A DNA stretch of 64,000 nt from Sphingobacterium paucimobilis HER1398 (GTDB taxonomy: Bacteria; Bacteroidota; Bacteroidia; Sphingobacteriales; Sphingobacteriaceae), in NCBI RefSeq assembly GCF_000416985.1, contig NZ_ATDL01000004.1:62001-126000 (forward strand), given 5' to 3'. The stretch's first letter is position 1; the number at the start of each line of letters is the position of its first letter. Shown here piece by piece: positions 1 to 7,385 of the stretch. The translations under genes and the position numbers were made by a program. The notes beneath the pieces are model-generated. The model worked only from the letters and a program-made list of their open reading frames with translations, was not told the origin of the DNA and did no database searches.

Positions 1-1
1 C

Positions 2-355
2 GGTTGGGCTACACTGGCTGCAGTTATTACGGTTGTTTGTAATGTGGCTTCTGGTTATTTTGCCTCTCATTTTTCGAAAATGAAGCCCCGTGCGTCTTTC
101 GATATCGGTTTTACGCTATCGGCTAGGGGAGAGTTCTCTATTATCATGGCCAATATAGGTAAGGCCGGCGGCCTTCTTCCTATATTGCAGTCCTTTGTTG
201 TTGTGTATGTTTTGATCCTTTCCATTGTGTCTCCCTTATTGACCAAAGAGTCGAGGAAGATATGGAATGCGCTATTTGGCAAAGAGGGGGGAACTGTAAA
301 GCCTAAGAAGACCTTGGCTGAACTAGAAGCCAGTGTCTTGCTAAAGAAAGACTAA
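2..355 (+). CDS. Monovalent cation:proton antiporter, C-terminal fragment
   Basis: The reading frame is open from base 2, so this is the 3' end of a gene that begins outside the window; a GTG at 44 is internal. The visible 117 residues hold about three hydrophobic segments and the motif SARGEFSII, which fits the last transmembrane helices of CPA2-type (KefB/NapA-like) antiporters, followed by a short charged cytoplasmic tail ending LLKKD. Such proteins exchange Na+ or K+ for H+ across the inner membrane. No regulatory TrkA-N domain follows. The stop overlaps the 3' end of the convergent DUF59 gene by 4 bp, leaving no room for a terminator between them. The family call rests on one motif and hydrophobicity only. 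Confidence 0.7.
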   Translation, partial: GWATLAAVITVVCNVASGYFASHFSKMKPRASFDIGFTLSARGEFSIIMANIGKAGGLLPILQSFVVVYVLILSIVSPLLTKESRKIWNALFGKEGGTVKPKKTLAELEASVLLKKD

Positions 356-681
356 AGAAAGCCCAGTTCTAACTTAGCTTCTTCACTCATCATATCTCTA
401 TTCCAAGGTGGATCAAACGTAAGTTCTACTAAAGACTCATTCACACCATCGATAGCGGCCACTTTACGTTGCACTTCATCCATGATTTCTCCTGCTACAG
501 GACATCCTGGAGCGGTCAGGGTCATGACTGTTTTTGCGATGCCTCCTTCTTTGGTGATTATTTCGTAGACAAGTCCCAAGTCGACAATATTAGCGGGTTT
601 TAACTCAGGGTCATATACACTTTCCAGTGCTTCTTGTATTTTGGGCGCTAAACCTAGCGGGTCCATGATGATGATACTCAT
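352..681 (-). CDS. DUF59/MIP18-family Fe-S assembly factor
   Basis: This 109-residue protein has the hallmarks of the MIP18 (DUF59) family: DPEL near residue 24, NIVDLGLVYEI at 31-41 and TLTAPGCP with the conserved cysteine at residue 60, then the DPPWNRDMMSEEAKLELGF tail typical of SufT/PaaD-like proteins. Family members help assemble or deliver Fe-S clusters in the cytoplasm. The start ATG (681-679) overlaps the TGA of the upstream glycosyltransferase (678-680) as ATGA, so translation is probably coupled; a second ATG at residue 6 is possible. No other suf gene is visible, so its client is unknown. Pairing with a glycosyltransferase is odd for this family. Confidence 0.85.
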   Translation of the reverse strand: MSIIIMDPLGLAPKIQEALESVYDPELKPANIVDLGLVYEIITKEGGIAKTVMTLTAPGCPVAGEIMDEVQRKVAAIDGVNESLVELTFDPPWNRDMMSEEAKLELGFL

Positions 682-1850
682 TGTATTTTTGATTGTTGTA
701 TTGCCTCTTTATATATCCTTTCTAATAATAATACGTTTTTTTGAGCAGAATAATTGTCGAAAAAGTCTTTTTTACAATTGTCGGATATTATTTCCTTGTC
801 ATCGGTCGATAAGGACATCCAATTATCGAGCGTTTCTTTTAGACTTTTTTTATTGTTGGGTTCGAAGAGAAGACCATTTTTACCTGGACGGATCATCTCT
901 TCTAATATGCCGATCTTGCTGGCGATAACGGGGGTGCCGCATGCAAAAGCTTCTAAAACCGTCATAGGCATGCCTTCAAACCAAATGGAGGGAACGATTA
1001 GTGCCTGACTTTGGGATACATATTGGTGAAGTATTTCTTTACTTTGAAAACCTCCGTAAATGATGTTAGAGTGTATTTCGCTTGCTTCTTTGACCCGGTC
1101 ACGGAGGGGTCCATCACCATATATCTTGATGGTATATTGGGATAGTGAAAAAGCCTTAAGTAAGGACTCTACTCCCTTTTCCTCGGAAAGTCGACCTATG
1201 TATACGAAGAAATCTTTTTTTTGAACTTTATAAGGCTCCGAGTCCTCAACGGCGAAATTCGGCTTTATCGCGATTTGATCAGCGTTGAGTCCAAGCGTCG
1301 AGTTTAAAAACAGCTGTTTGCCGAACTCAGAAAAGGTAAGAATGCGTTCAATATTTTTCCAGGTTCCCAATCTTTTATGCAGATAGACCGTAAATGCTGT
1401 CCAAAAAGTCTTCAGCAAAGAGTTGTCTAAAACTTTATTTCGGATGGATTTCCAGGGGAACTCTCGATCTATAGTGTCTGTAAATACGGTATTGTTGTGA
1501 AAAAGATTGGCCGAGGGATCCAGAAGCCGAAAATTATGTAATGTCAAAACAACGGGTATGTTGGCTTGGTGTAATTTTCGGAACAGCAGTGGACCTATGG
1601 CGTAGTGCGTGTTGTGGATATGTACTACGTCCGGATTGAATCCATTAACCTGTTTCATTATTTTGCGTGATGCGCAAACATTCCATGGATATAAGAAAAA
1701 TTGGAGCAGTCCCTTTAATCCTTTTTTGTTGTGAAAGGAGATGGTTTCAACTTGATGCGCTGCTTCCGTTAAGATTGCCGCTTCCTGTGCAAAAACAACA
1801 TCTTCGCCTCCTTTATGTTGATAGAAATTATGGATTATCAGAATACGCAT
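678..1850 (-). CDS. Glycosyltransferase family 4
   Basis: The 390-residue protein is a GT-B fold, GT4-type enzyme. The N-terminus MRILIIHNFYQHKGGED is the usual nucleotide-sugar-family opening with a GG loop, FFVYIGRLSEEKGV near the middle begins the C-terminal Rossmann domain, and the donor site EX7E region reads IWFEGMPMTVLEAFACGTPVIAS. It would transfer a sugar from an activated donor to a surface glycan or lipid acceptor on the cytoplasmic side. It is the first gene of a two-gene unit with the DUF59 protein. A TAATTTTG -7-like box lies about 20 bp upstream (1874-1867), but no good -33 TTG is seen. The substrate cannot be read from sequence. Confidence 0.85.
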   Translation of the reverse strand: MRILIIHNFYQHKGGEDVVFAQEAAILTEAAHQVETISFHNKKGLKGLLQFFLYPWNVCASRKIMKQVNGFNPDVVHIHNTHYAIGPLLFRKLHQANIPVVLTLHNFRLLDPSANLFHNNTVFTDTIDREFPWKSIRNKVLDNSLLKTFWTAFTVYLHKRLGTWKNIERILTFSEFGKQLFLNSTLGLNADQIAIKPNFAVEDSEPYKVQKKDFFVYIGRLSEEKGVESLLKAFSLSQYTIKIYGDGPLRDRVKEASEIHSNIIYGGFQSKEILHQYVSQSQALIVPSIWFEGMPMTVLEAFACGTPVIASKIGILEEMIRPGKNGLLFEPNNKKSLKETLDNWMSLSTDDKEIISDNCKKDFFDNYSAQKNVLLLERIYKEAIQQSKIQ

Positions 1851-2010
1851 GATCGAAATATAAATACAAAATTATCATTTTCATTTTGTATTCTGAGGGT
1901 TTAGGCTTAAATCTTATATAATAGCGTCTAGACGCCGTTATTGAAGGAATTGTATGGGTAGGATTTTACGGATTGTCTCGTTAAGAACAGATTATTATGT
2001 ATCTTAGCGT

Positions 2011-3003
2011 ATGATTACGAAAAGTGTTTTTGGCAACGCAATTTTTTCAGATAAAATTAGTGTGGCACTGGGAAATGTACAGTTCCCAGAAGGCCCAACT
2101 AATCTATATCAACCTATACGATACATACTTTCTTTAGCAGGGAAGCGTATCCGTCCTCAATTAGTCCTGTTGGGCGCAGATTTATTTGGTGATACACCTA
2201 TTGATGAAGTGGTCCCCGCATCTGTTGCGATCGAGTATTTTCATAATTTTACGTTGATCCATGATGATATCATGGATAAAGCGCCTTTGCGACGGGGCCA
2301 AGAGACCGTACATCAAAAATGGAATGACGATATAGCTATACTTTCTGGTGATGCCTTGCTTATTAAAGCTTATGAACAATTGGCTCAATGCCCTGCAATA
2401 GTTGTCCCATCGTTATTGAAGACTTTCAATAAGGTCGCTTTGGAAGTTTGTGAGGGGCAGCAGATGGATATGGATTTCGAGACTCGGGAGCATGTATCGA
2501 AAGAAGAGTATGTCAATATGATTCGGTTGAAGACCTCTGTTTTATTGGGAGGAGCTCTGGAGATGGGGGCCATTATAGCGGGCGCTTCAAATCAAGAGAG
2601 AAGTAAGTTGTACCGTTTTGGAGAAAACTTGGGAATTGCTTTTCAGTTGCAAGACGATATTCTAGACGCTTTTGGTGATCCTGCTACTTTTGGCAAACAG
2701 ATCGGTGGCGATATTATTGTAAATAAGAAGACTATATTGCATATTCTGCTAAAACAAGAGTTAGATGTAGCTGACTTTGCTTTGTTTACTACGATTTTAG
2801 AGATGCCAGCTTCAAAATCTGAGTCCAAAATTCAACAGATGAAAGAATTATATCAGAAATATGCTGTTTTGGACAAAGCAAATGCATTAAAAGAAGCGTA
2901 TACGAGGCGAGCGTATGCCAGTTTGGACGAGATAGAGGTCGAGAACAGGCGAAAAGAAGATCTTTTTAGCCTCGCTGATCATTTGATGAACAGAGCTCGC
3001 TAA
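2011..3003 (+). CDS. Polyprenyl diphosphate synthase (trans-isoprenyl)
   Basis: The 330-residue protein carries all landmarks of E-type prenyltransferases: GKRIRP at 44-49, the first aspartate-rich motif DDIMD at 85-89 followed by RRG at 94-96, and the second DDILD at 215-219 with downstream GGDI and NKKT. It condenses isopentenyl diphosphate with an allylic diphosphate in the cytoplasm, giving the side chain of menaquinone or a shorter product. The residues just before DDIMD (FTLIH) lack bulky aromatics at -4 and -5 other than F81, which fits a long-chain (octaprenyl/heptaprenyl type) product, but chain length is an inference. It has its own 160-bp upstream gap and stands alone on the plus strand before the amidase. 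Confidence 0.9.
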   Translation: MITKSVFGNAIFSDKISVALGNVQFPEGPTNLYQPIRYILSLAGKRIRPQLVLLGADLFGDTPIDEVVPASVAIEYFHNFTLIHDDIMDKAPLRRGQETVHQKWNDDIAILSGDALLIKAYEQLAQCPAIVVPSLLKTFNKVALEVCEGQQMDMDFETREHVSKEEYVNMIRLKTSVLLGGALEMGAIIAGASNQERSKLYRFGENLGIAFQLQDDILDAFGDPATFGKQIGGDIIVNKKTILHILLKQELDVADFALFTTILEMPASKSESKIQQMKELYQKYAVLDKANALKEAYTRRAYASLDEIEVENRRKEDLFSLADHLMNRAR

Positions 3004-3078
3004 TAAATTACTTAGGAAATTATAGGTTATTTCACTAAATTGGTTATCTTATTATAAATAACTGAGTTGTAAATTTTC

Positions 3079-3855
3079 ATGGAGCCGATAAAAATCACCA
3101 TATTTCAAGCTTACCTATTTTGGGAGAATGCGGAGAAAAATCTGCAGAACTTAAGATTGCGACTGTCTTCACTTAAAGAGAAAACAGATTTAATTCTTTT
3201 GCCTGAAATGTTTAATACCGGTTTTACGATGAATGTCGAGAAGTGCGCGGAGCGTATGGATGGACGGACGATGCGTTGGATGTACGACACGGCTATTGCG
3301 TTTGACTGTGTCGTTGCTGGTACGCTTATTATTGAAGAAGAAGGCCGGTATTATAATCGATTCGTATGGATGTCTCCTGATGGCAGTTATGTGCATTATG
3401 ACAAGCGGCATCTCTTTGCTATGGGGGGTGAAGACAAGTTGTTCACGGCAGGTAATTCTCGTGTAGTGACCAAGGTGAAGGGGTGGAAGATATGTCCGAT
3501 GACTTGTTATGATCTCCGTTTTCCAGTATGGTCCAGGAATCAGGAAGAAGGTTATGATTTACTGGTATATACGGCGAGTTGGCCTGATAAGCGCTCTGCT
3601 CATTGGAGGGCTTTGATTCCCGCTCGGGCTATCGAAAATCAAGCATTTGTCATTGGGGTCAATAGAGTTGGGCATGATGGCAATGAGGTGTATTATTCGG
3701 GAGGATCGATGTGTATCTCGCCATTAGGGGATGTGGTCTACTACAAGCCTGAGGACGAAGATTTATACACTTTTACGCTCAATCCCAAAGATCTTGAAAA
3801 TACGAGGGATAGATTTCCTTTTCTACGAGATAGAGACCAATTTTCTTTATTGTAA
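3079..3855 (+). CDS. Nitrilase-superfamily omega-amidase (YafV-like)
   Basis: The 258-residue protein has the full nitrilase catalytic triad: Glu43 in LLPEMFNTGF, Lys109 in HYDKRHLF and Cys143 in PMTCYDLRFP. The PEMFNTGF and YDKRHLFAMGGE signatures match the omega-amidase/YafV group, which hydrolyses alpha-ketoglutaramate and related omega-amides in the cytoplasm as repair of transaminase by-products. The length is normal for the family and no signal peptide is present. It follows the polyprenyl synthase by 75 bp on the same strand and may be cotranscribed, though the functions are unrelated. It ends facing the small anchored protein at 3902-4297. Confidence 0.87.
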   Translation: MEPIKITIFQAYLFWENAEKNLQNLRLRLSSLKEKTDLILLPEMFNTGFTMNVEKCAERMDGRTMRWMYDTAIAFDCVVAGTLIIEEEGRYYNRFVWMSPDGSYVHYDKRHLFAMGGEDKLFTAGNSRVVTKVKGWKICPMTCYDLRFPVWSRNQEEGYDLLVYTASWPDKRSAHWRALIPARAIENQAFVIGVNRVGHDGNEVYYSGGSMCISPLGDVVYYKPEDEDLYTFTLNPKDLENTRDRFPFLRDRDQFSLL

Positions 3856-3901
3856 TTTTCTTGTTTTCCCTTGTTGCTGTATTGCTGGATCTGATGCCGG
3901 C

Positions 3902-4297
3902 TTAATGGTAAGGGCGTTCTAATATCGCTGATTGGATGACTGCTTGACGCAGGTCAAAAGCAATTGGTTCTTGTTTTTCTTCAACTTCTTCAAGATCTAA
4001 TTTTGGATTTTTTTTCCGAGATTCCCTTATACGTTGTACTTCGTCAGGTATTTCTTGTATGGTGTTGCTTTTTGTTACAAAGCTTGGAGCCGTCTTCGAG
4101 ATGTTGGGTTGCGGTACTGGCGGTGGTGTAGGATTATATTGCCTAGGCTTTACATCGGTCGTTGCAGTTTGTTGCTGGACGACAGGAGGGCGTTGTGGCC
4201 CCCTTTTAGCGGACTTTTCCATCTCCTCTTTATAATTTGTGTAAATCTTGTAGACAATTGAACCTACAAACAGCAATACAACCACTAGATTTTCCAT
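3902..4297 (-). CDS. Small N-terminally anchored membrane protein, unknown
   Basis: I do not recognise a family. The 131-residue product starts with one hydrophobic helix (residues 2-18, ENLVVVLLFVGSIVYKIY), then a Lys/Glu stretch and a long low-complexity linker rich in Pro, Gln and Thr (about 35-75), and ends in a charged region with KKNPKLDLEEVEEKQEP. This is the shape of a bitopic inner-membrane protein with a disordered cytoplasmic tail. It is divergent from the MarR regulator gene across a 111-bp gap, and this shared promoter region could let the regulator act on it; that is inference. It is convergent with the amidase. Confidence 0.7.
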   Translation of the reverse strand: MENLVVVLLFVGSIVYKIYTNYKEEMEKSAKRGPQRPPVVQQQTATTDVKPRQYNPTPPPVPQPNISKTAPSFVTKSNTIQEIPDEVQRIRESRKKNPKLDLEEVEEKQEPIAFDLRQAVIQSAILERPYH

Positions 4298-4408
4298 AGG
4301 AATAAATATAGGTAATTTTGACGTTAAAGTTATAATGTTAAAATAAAATTTGCATATTGAATGTGAAATTGCTTAATTGCATAAACAACCTAAAATTATA
4401 ACTAACTA

Positions 4409-4849
4409 ATGAATGAATCTACAGTAATTTCGGAGGAATTTTTTTCCTTTTTATCGGGGAAAGCATCGACGGCAATCTCGAGGCGATTGCAGCGTAATCT
4501 AAAGGATTTTAAATTGAACATCACAGCGGAGCAATGGAGTATTCTGTACTATTTGTGGATGGAAGAGGGACTCACGCAGCAGGAGTTGGCAAACTTCACT
4601 TTCCGGGATAAACCCAGTATCACGCGATTGATCAACAATTTAGAACGGCTAGGTATGGTGATACGTGTGAATGATAAGCAAGATAGACGGTCCAATCTGA
4701 TTTATTTAACGAAAGAAGGTAGAAGACTTAGAGAGGTGGGGATGAGACAGGCTTCTTTGACCGTTCAAGAGTCTTTGGAAGGTGTAGATCAAGATGAATT
4801 AAAAATAGCTCAACAGATATTAGAGAAGGTATTTCAAAACCTGAAATGA
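4409..4849 (+). CDS. MarR-family transcriptional regulator
   Basis: The 146-residue protein has the winged-helix arrangement of MarR proteins: an N-terminal dimerisation helix, the helix-turn-helix LTQQELANFTFRDKPSITRLINNLERLGMV at about 55-84, and the wing DKQDRRSNLIYLTKEGR at 89-105 with the DxRS/N signature. It should bind DNA as a dimer, usually as a repressor relieved by a small ligand. Candidate targets are the divergent gene at 3902-4297 or the FMN protein downstream on the other strand. A palindrome at 6510-6523 in front of that gene is a possible operator, but nothing links the two directly. Confidence 0.88.
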   Translation: MNESTVISEEFFSFLSGKASTAISRRLQRNLKDFKLNITAEQWSILYYLWMEEGLTQQELANFTFRDKPSITRLINNLERLGMVIRVNDKQDRRSNLIYLTKEGRRLREVGMRQASLTVQESLEGVDQDELKIAQQILEKVFQNLK

Positions 4850-4868
4850 ACTTTTCTAGGTTATCCAT

Positions 4869-4903
4869 AAAAAAATCCTCGCCGTTGATCTGGTCGAGGA
4901 TTT
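4869..4903 (-). terminator. Rho-independent terminator of the 4927-6486 gene
   Basis: A 9-bp stem AAATCCTCG / CGAGGATTT (4873-4881 with 4895-4903) encloses a 13-nt loop. On the minus strand it is followed by a run of at least seven T residues (4875-4869), placed 24 bp after the stop of the FMN glutamate-synthase-like gene. It may also stop plus-strand transcription from the MarR gene, but the T run on that side is poor. Confidence 0.75.
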
Positions 4904-4926
4904 ATTATGGCTTTATATGTCCGTGC

Positions 4927-6486
4927 CTAGTGGTTTAGAAACTCTTCTTTAGCAAAAGAATTTTCTCTCTTATTAAGACGGCCAGTATCTTTGAAGTAAA
5001 TATCTTGAAAACTCAACGTCGTGATATTATCTGTTTTACGGAAAAACTTGTCTGCAGTAACGTCATCCAATGTTTTGAAACCACAAGCTTCCATGATTTC
5101 TACAGTAGCCCGCAGGGTATTTCTATGGAATTGAGCGACGCGAACATATTTATCTTCGACATCTAGTCCTTTATAAAGATGTGGACGCTGTGTGGCTACA
5201 CCGACTGGACAGACATCTTCATTACATTTCAAGGCCTGAATACAACCTAATGCAAACATCATACCTCTAGCGCTATAACATGCATCAGCACCCAAGGCTA
5301 TTGCTTTCAATAGATCAAAACCGGTAACGATACGACTCGATGCAATGATTTTGATATGTTTCTTTAGACCGAAGTTTATGAGTGTCTTTGTAATAAAAGT
5401 CAGGGCATCATATAGAGGCATACCCAAGTTGTCTGTGAACTCTAATGGCGCAGCTCCTGTTCCTCCCTCAGAACCATCGACTGATATGAAGTCTGGGAAT
5501 ATCTGTGTTGTCTGCATCGCATGACAGATATCGATAAACTCTTGCTTATCACCGATACATATTTTGAAACCTATTGGTTTAGCTCCTGATAGATCTCTTA
5601 GTTTCTGTACGAATTGCATCATTTCCAAAGGCGAGGAGAATGCGCTGTGTGCCGGCGGCGACATTACATCTGTTCCAGGAACAACGTGGCGGATCGCTGC
5701 AACTTCAGGTGTGTTTTTGGCGGCAGGCAGTATACCTCCATGTCCTGGTTTCGCACCTTGAGATATTTTAAGCTCGATCATTTTGACGTACGGTCTATGT
5801 GCCTTTTCAGTAAATAGGTCCGCATCGAAATAGCCGTGCTCATCCCGACAACCGAAGTAACCCGTACCGATCTGCCAAATCAAATCCCCTCCGCTGATGT
5901 GGTAGTTGCTGATTCCTCCCTCACCTGTATTATGAGCAAAGTTTTGCAATGCTGCTCCTTTATTTAGTGCAGTGATTGCAGTTTTACTCAAAGCTCCATA
6001 ACTCATCGCTGATATGTTATAGATACTTAAGCTGTAAGGCTGTTTACATGCGTTGTTACCCACCATGGTACGTAGGTCATGGTTCTCTATGTGTGTAGGA
6101 AAAATAGAATGCGCTATCCATTCATTGCCAATCGCTTGTGGGTCAGATTGCATCCCGAATGCTACGGTCTCGCGTTGATTCTTTGCCCGTTGGTAGACAA
6201 TAGAACGCTGTCTTCTGTTGAACGGACGTCCATCGGTATCCGACTCCCAAAAGTACTGTCTTAATTCAGGACGGATCGATTCAAATATGTATCTGAAATA
6301 ACCGACCAAAGGGTAGTTGCGCAGTATAGCGTGGCTTGTCTGCACACTATGGTATACTGCAATAATCAATAATGGTACTGGGATAATTAAAAGCCAAAAC
6401 CAACGGGGCGTAAAAATAATTCCAAAAGAAATGATAATTAAGTTTACAATAATAATGGATACAAGAATTAATTTTCTAACTGCCAT
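4927..6486 (-). CDS. Membrane-anchored FMN-binding glutamate synthase-like protein
   Basis: The 519-residue protein begins with two hydrophobic segments (about 7-24 and 28-46) and then a glutamate-synthase central/FMN domain. Seen motifs are NTGEGGISNYH at 186-196, GAKPGHGGILPAAK at 244-257, SVDGSEGGTGAAP at 335-347, and the cysteine cluster C415, C421, C426 in CIQALKCNEDVCPVGVATQ, as in the 3Fe-4S site of GltB. It lacks the amidotransferase domain of true GltB and is therefore a stand-alone oxidoreductase of the family found widely in Bacteroidota; its substrate is not settled. A -7-like TAATTTTG (6555-6548) and a perfect palindrome (6510-6523) lie between it and the next gene. A classical gltB/gltD pair exists elsewhere in the window (40380-46367). 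Confidence 0.88.
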   Translation of the reverse strand: MAVRKLILVSIIIVNLIIISFGIIFTPRWFWLLIIPVPLLIIAVYHSVQTSHAILRNYPLVGYFRYIFESIRPELRQYFWESDTDGRPFNRRQRSIVYQRAKNQRETVAFGMQSDPQAIGNEWIAHSIFPTHIENHDLRTMVGNNACKQPYSLSIYNISAMSYGALSKTAITALNKGAALQNFAHNTGEGGISNYHISGGDLIWQIGTGYFGCRDEHGYFDADLFTEKAHRPYVKMIELKISQGAKPGHGGILPAAKNTPEVAAIRHVVPGTDVMSPPAHSAFSSPLEMMQFVQKLRDLSGAKPIGFKICIGDKQEFIDICHAMQTTQIFPDFISVDGSEGGTGAAPLEFTDNLGMPLYDALTFITKTLINFGLKKHIKIIASSRIVTGFDLLKAIALGADACYSARGMMFALGCIQALKCNEDVCPVGVATQRPHLYKGLDVEDKYVRVAQFHRNTLRATVEIMEACGFKTLDDVTADKFFRKTDNITTLSFQDIYFKDTGRLNKRENSFAKEEFLNH

Positions 6487-6509
6487 GACTAATATGAAGT
6501 TATTCTATG

Positions 6510-6523
6510 AACAAACGTTTGTT
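6510..6523. promoter_or_regulatory. Perfect palindrome AACAAACGTTTGTT, candidate operator
   Basis: AACAAAC/GTTTGTT is an exact 14-bp palindrome 23 bp upstream of the 6486 start codon. A further copy of the half site, CGTTTGT, follows at 6529-6535, giving three half sites in 26 bp. A -7-like TAATTTTG on the minus strand lies just beyond, at 6555-6548, so a bound repressor would block the start of transcription of the FMN-protein gene. Which regulator binds is unknown. Confidence 0.5.
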
Positions 6524-6615
6524 AGCTTCGTTTGTTTTAATTTATAGCAAAATTAATAAGTAATTTGGGCTTTATGATACAGGTTTAAACTTTTACTTTA
6601 TTCGTAAGCAAAGGG

Positions 6616-7383
6616 TTATTTCTGTCTGCTTTTAATAATGAAATCAGATAAATGTTGATAGATTTGAGTTAGCTCATTTGAATAACTTAAGAAATGCAAA
6701 TGTCTGTTTATTGTGCCTAGGTCATTTCTTACTGCAGGGCCGGTCTGTACCTCAGACGGGAGATGGTTTTGTACCTTATTTGCGGTCTCTAAAATGATTG
6801 GACGAAGTAAATCGAAGTCGAGATTTTGACGTTCTAAAACCTGTTGGGCTATATTAAAAAGTGCGTTAGGAAAGTTATTAACTAATACAGCAGCAAGGTG
6901 TAAGGCCAGTCGCTGTTCGGTATTACAGGAAAACAGATGCGGGGCTATTGGGCTGATCAGATTGTGAATAGTTTGGTACGTTGCAGCATCGTCCGCTTCA
7001 ATTCCTATGGGCACGTGTATCATGTCGATATTGACCTGTTTACTTATGCTCTGTGCGGGATATATGACTCCTTTTTTAGGGAAGCGATTTAATACCTCCA
7101 GAGGGGTTGCTCCTGAAGAGTGTACAACTATCCCATGTGTAATGGATGGCATGTCTGCAACAACCTGTGGAATGGCACTGTCAGCGACAGCAATGAGATA
7201 GATATCTGCTTCTAGGTTCAGTTGGTTGAGGTCAGCTGTTGCTTGTGCTTTAACGGCGTCAGCCAATGCTTTTGCATTGGCTGACTGTCTGCTGTATACT
7301 TGTGCGATCTGATGGCCATTTTGGTAGAATGCCTGTGCAAAAAGGGTTGCTACATTTCCGCTGCCTAATATTACAATGTTCAT
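6616..7383 (-). CDS. DUF2520 Rossmann-fold oxidoreductase-like protein
   Basis: The 255-residue protein starts with the dinucleotide-binding fold NIVILGSGNVATLFAQAF (GxGxxA) and resembles the ProC/F420-dependent reductase group. The region VVHSSGATPLEVL at about 87-99 and the helical C-terminus with LAAVLVNNFPNALF at 163-176 are typical of the Rossmann-like plus DUF2520 pair. It probably uses NAD(P)H on an unidentified cytoplasmic substrate. The start codon is 2 bp after the stop of ccmF, so it is likely the last gene of the ccmE-ccmF transcript. In E. coli terms there is no counterpart in the ccm operon, so the linkage may be chance. Confidence 0.8.
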   Translation of the reverse strand: MNIVILGSGNVATLFAQAFYQNGHQIAQVYSRQSANAKALADAVKAQATADLNQLNLEADIYLIAVADSAIPQVVADMPSITHGIVVHSSGATPLEVLNRFPKKGVIYPAQSISKQVNIDMIHVPIGIEADDAATYQTIHNLISPIAPHLFSCNTEQRLALHLAAVLVNNFPNALFNIAQQVLERQNLDFDLLRPIILETANKVQNHLPSEVQTGPAVRNDLGTINRHLHFLSYSNELTQIYQHLSDFIIKSRQK

Positions 7384-7385
7384 AT

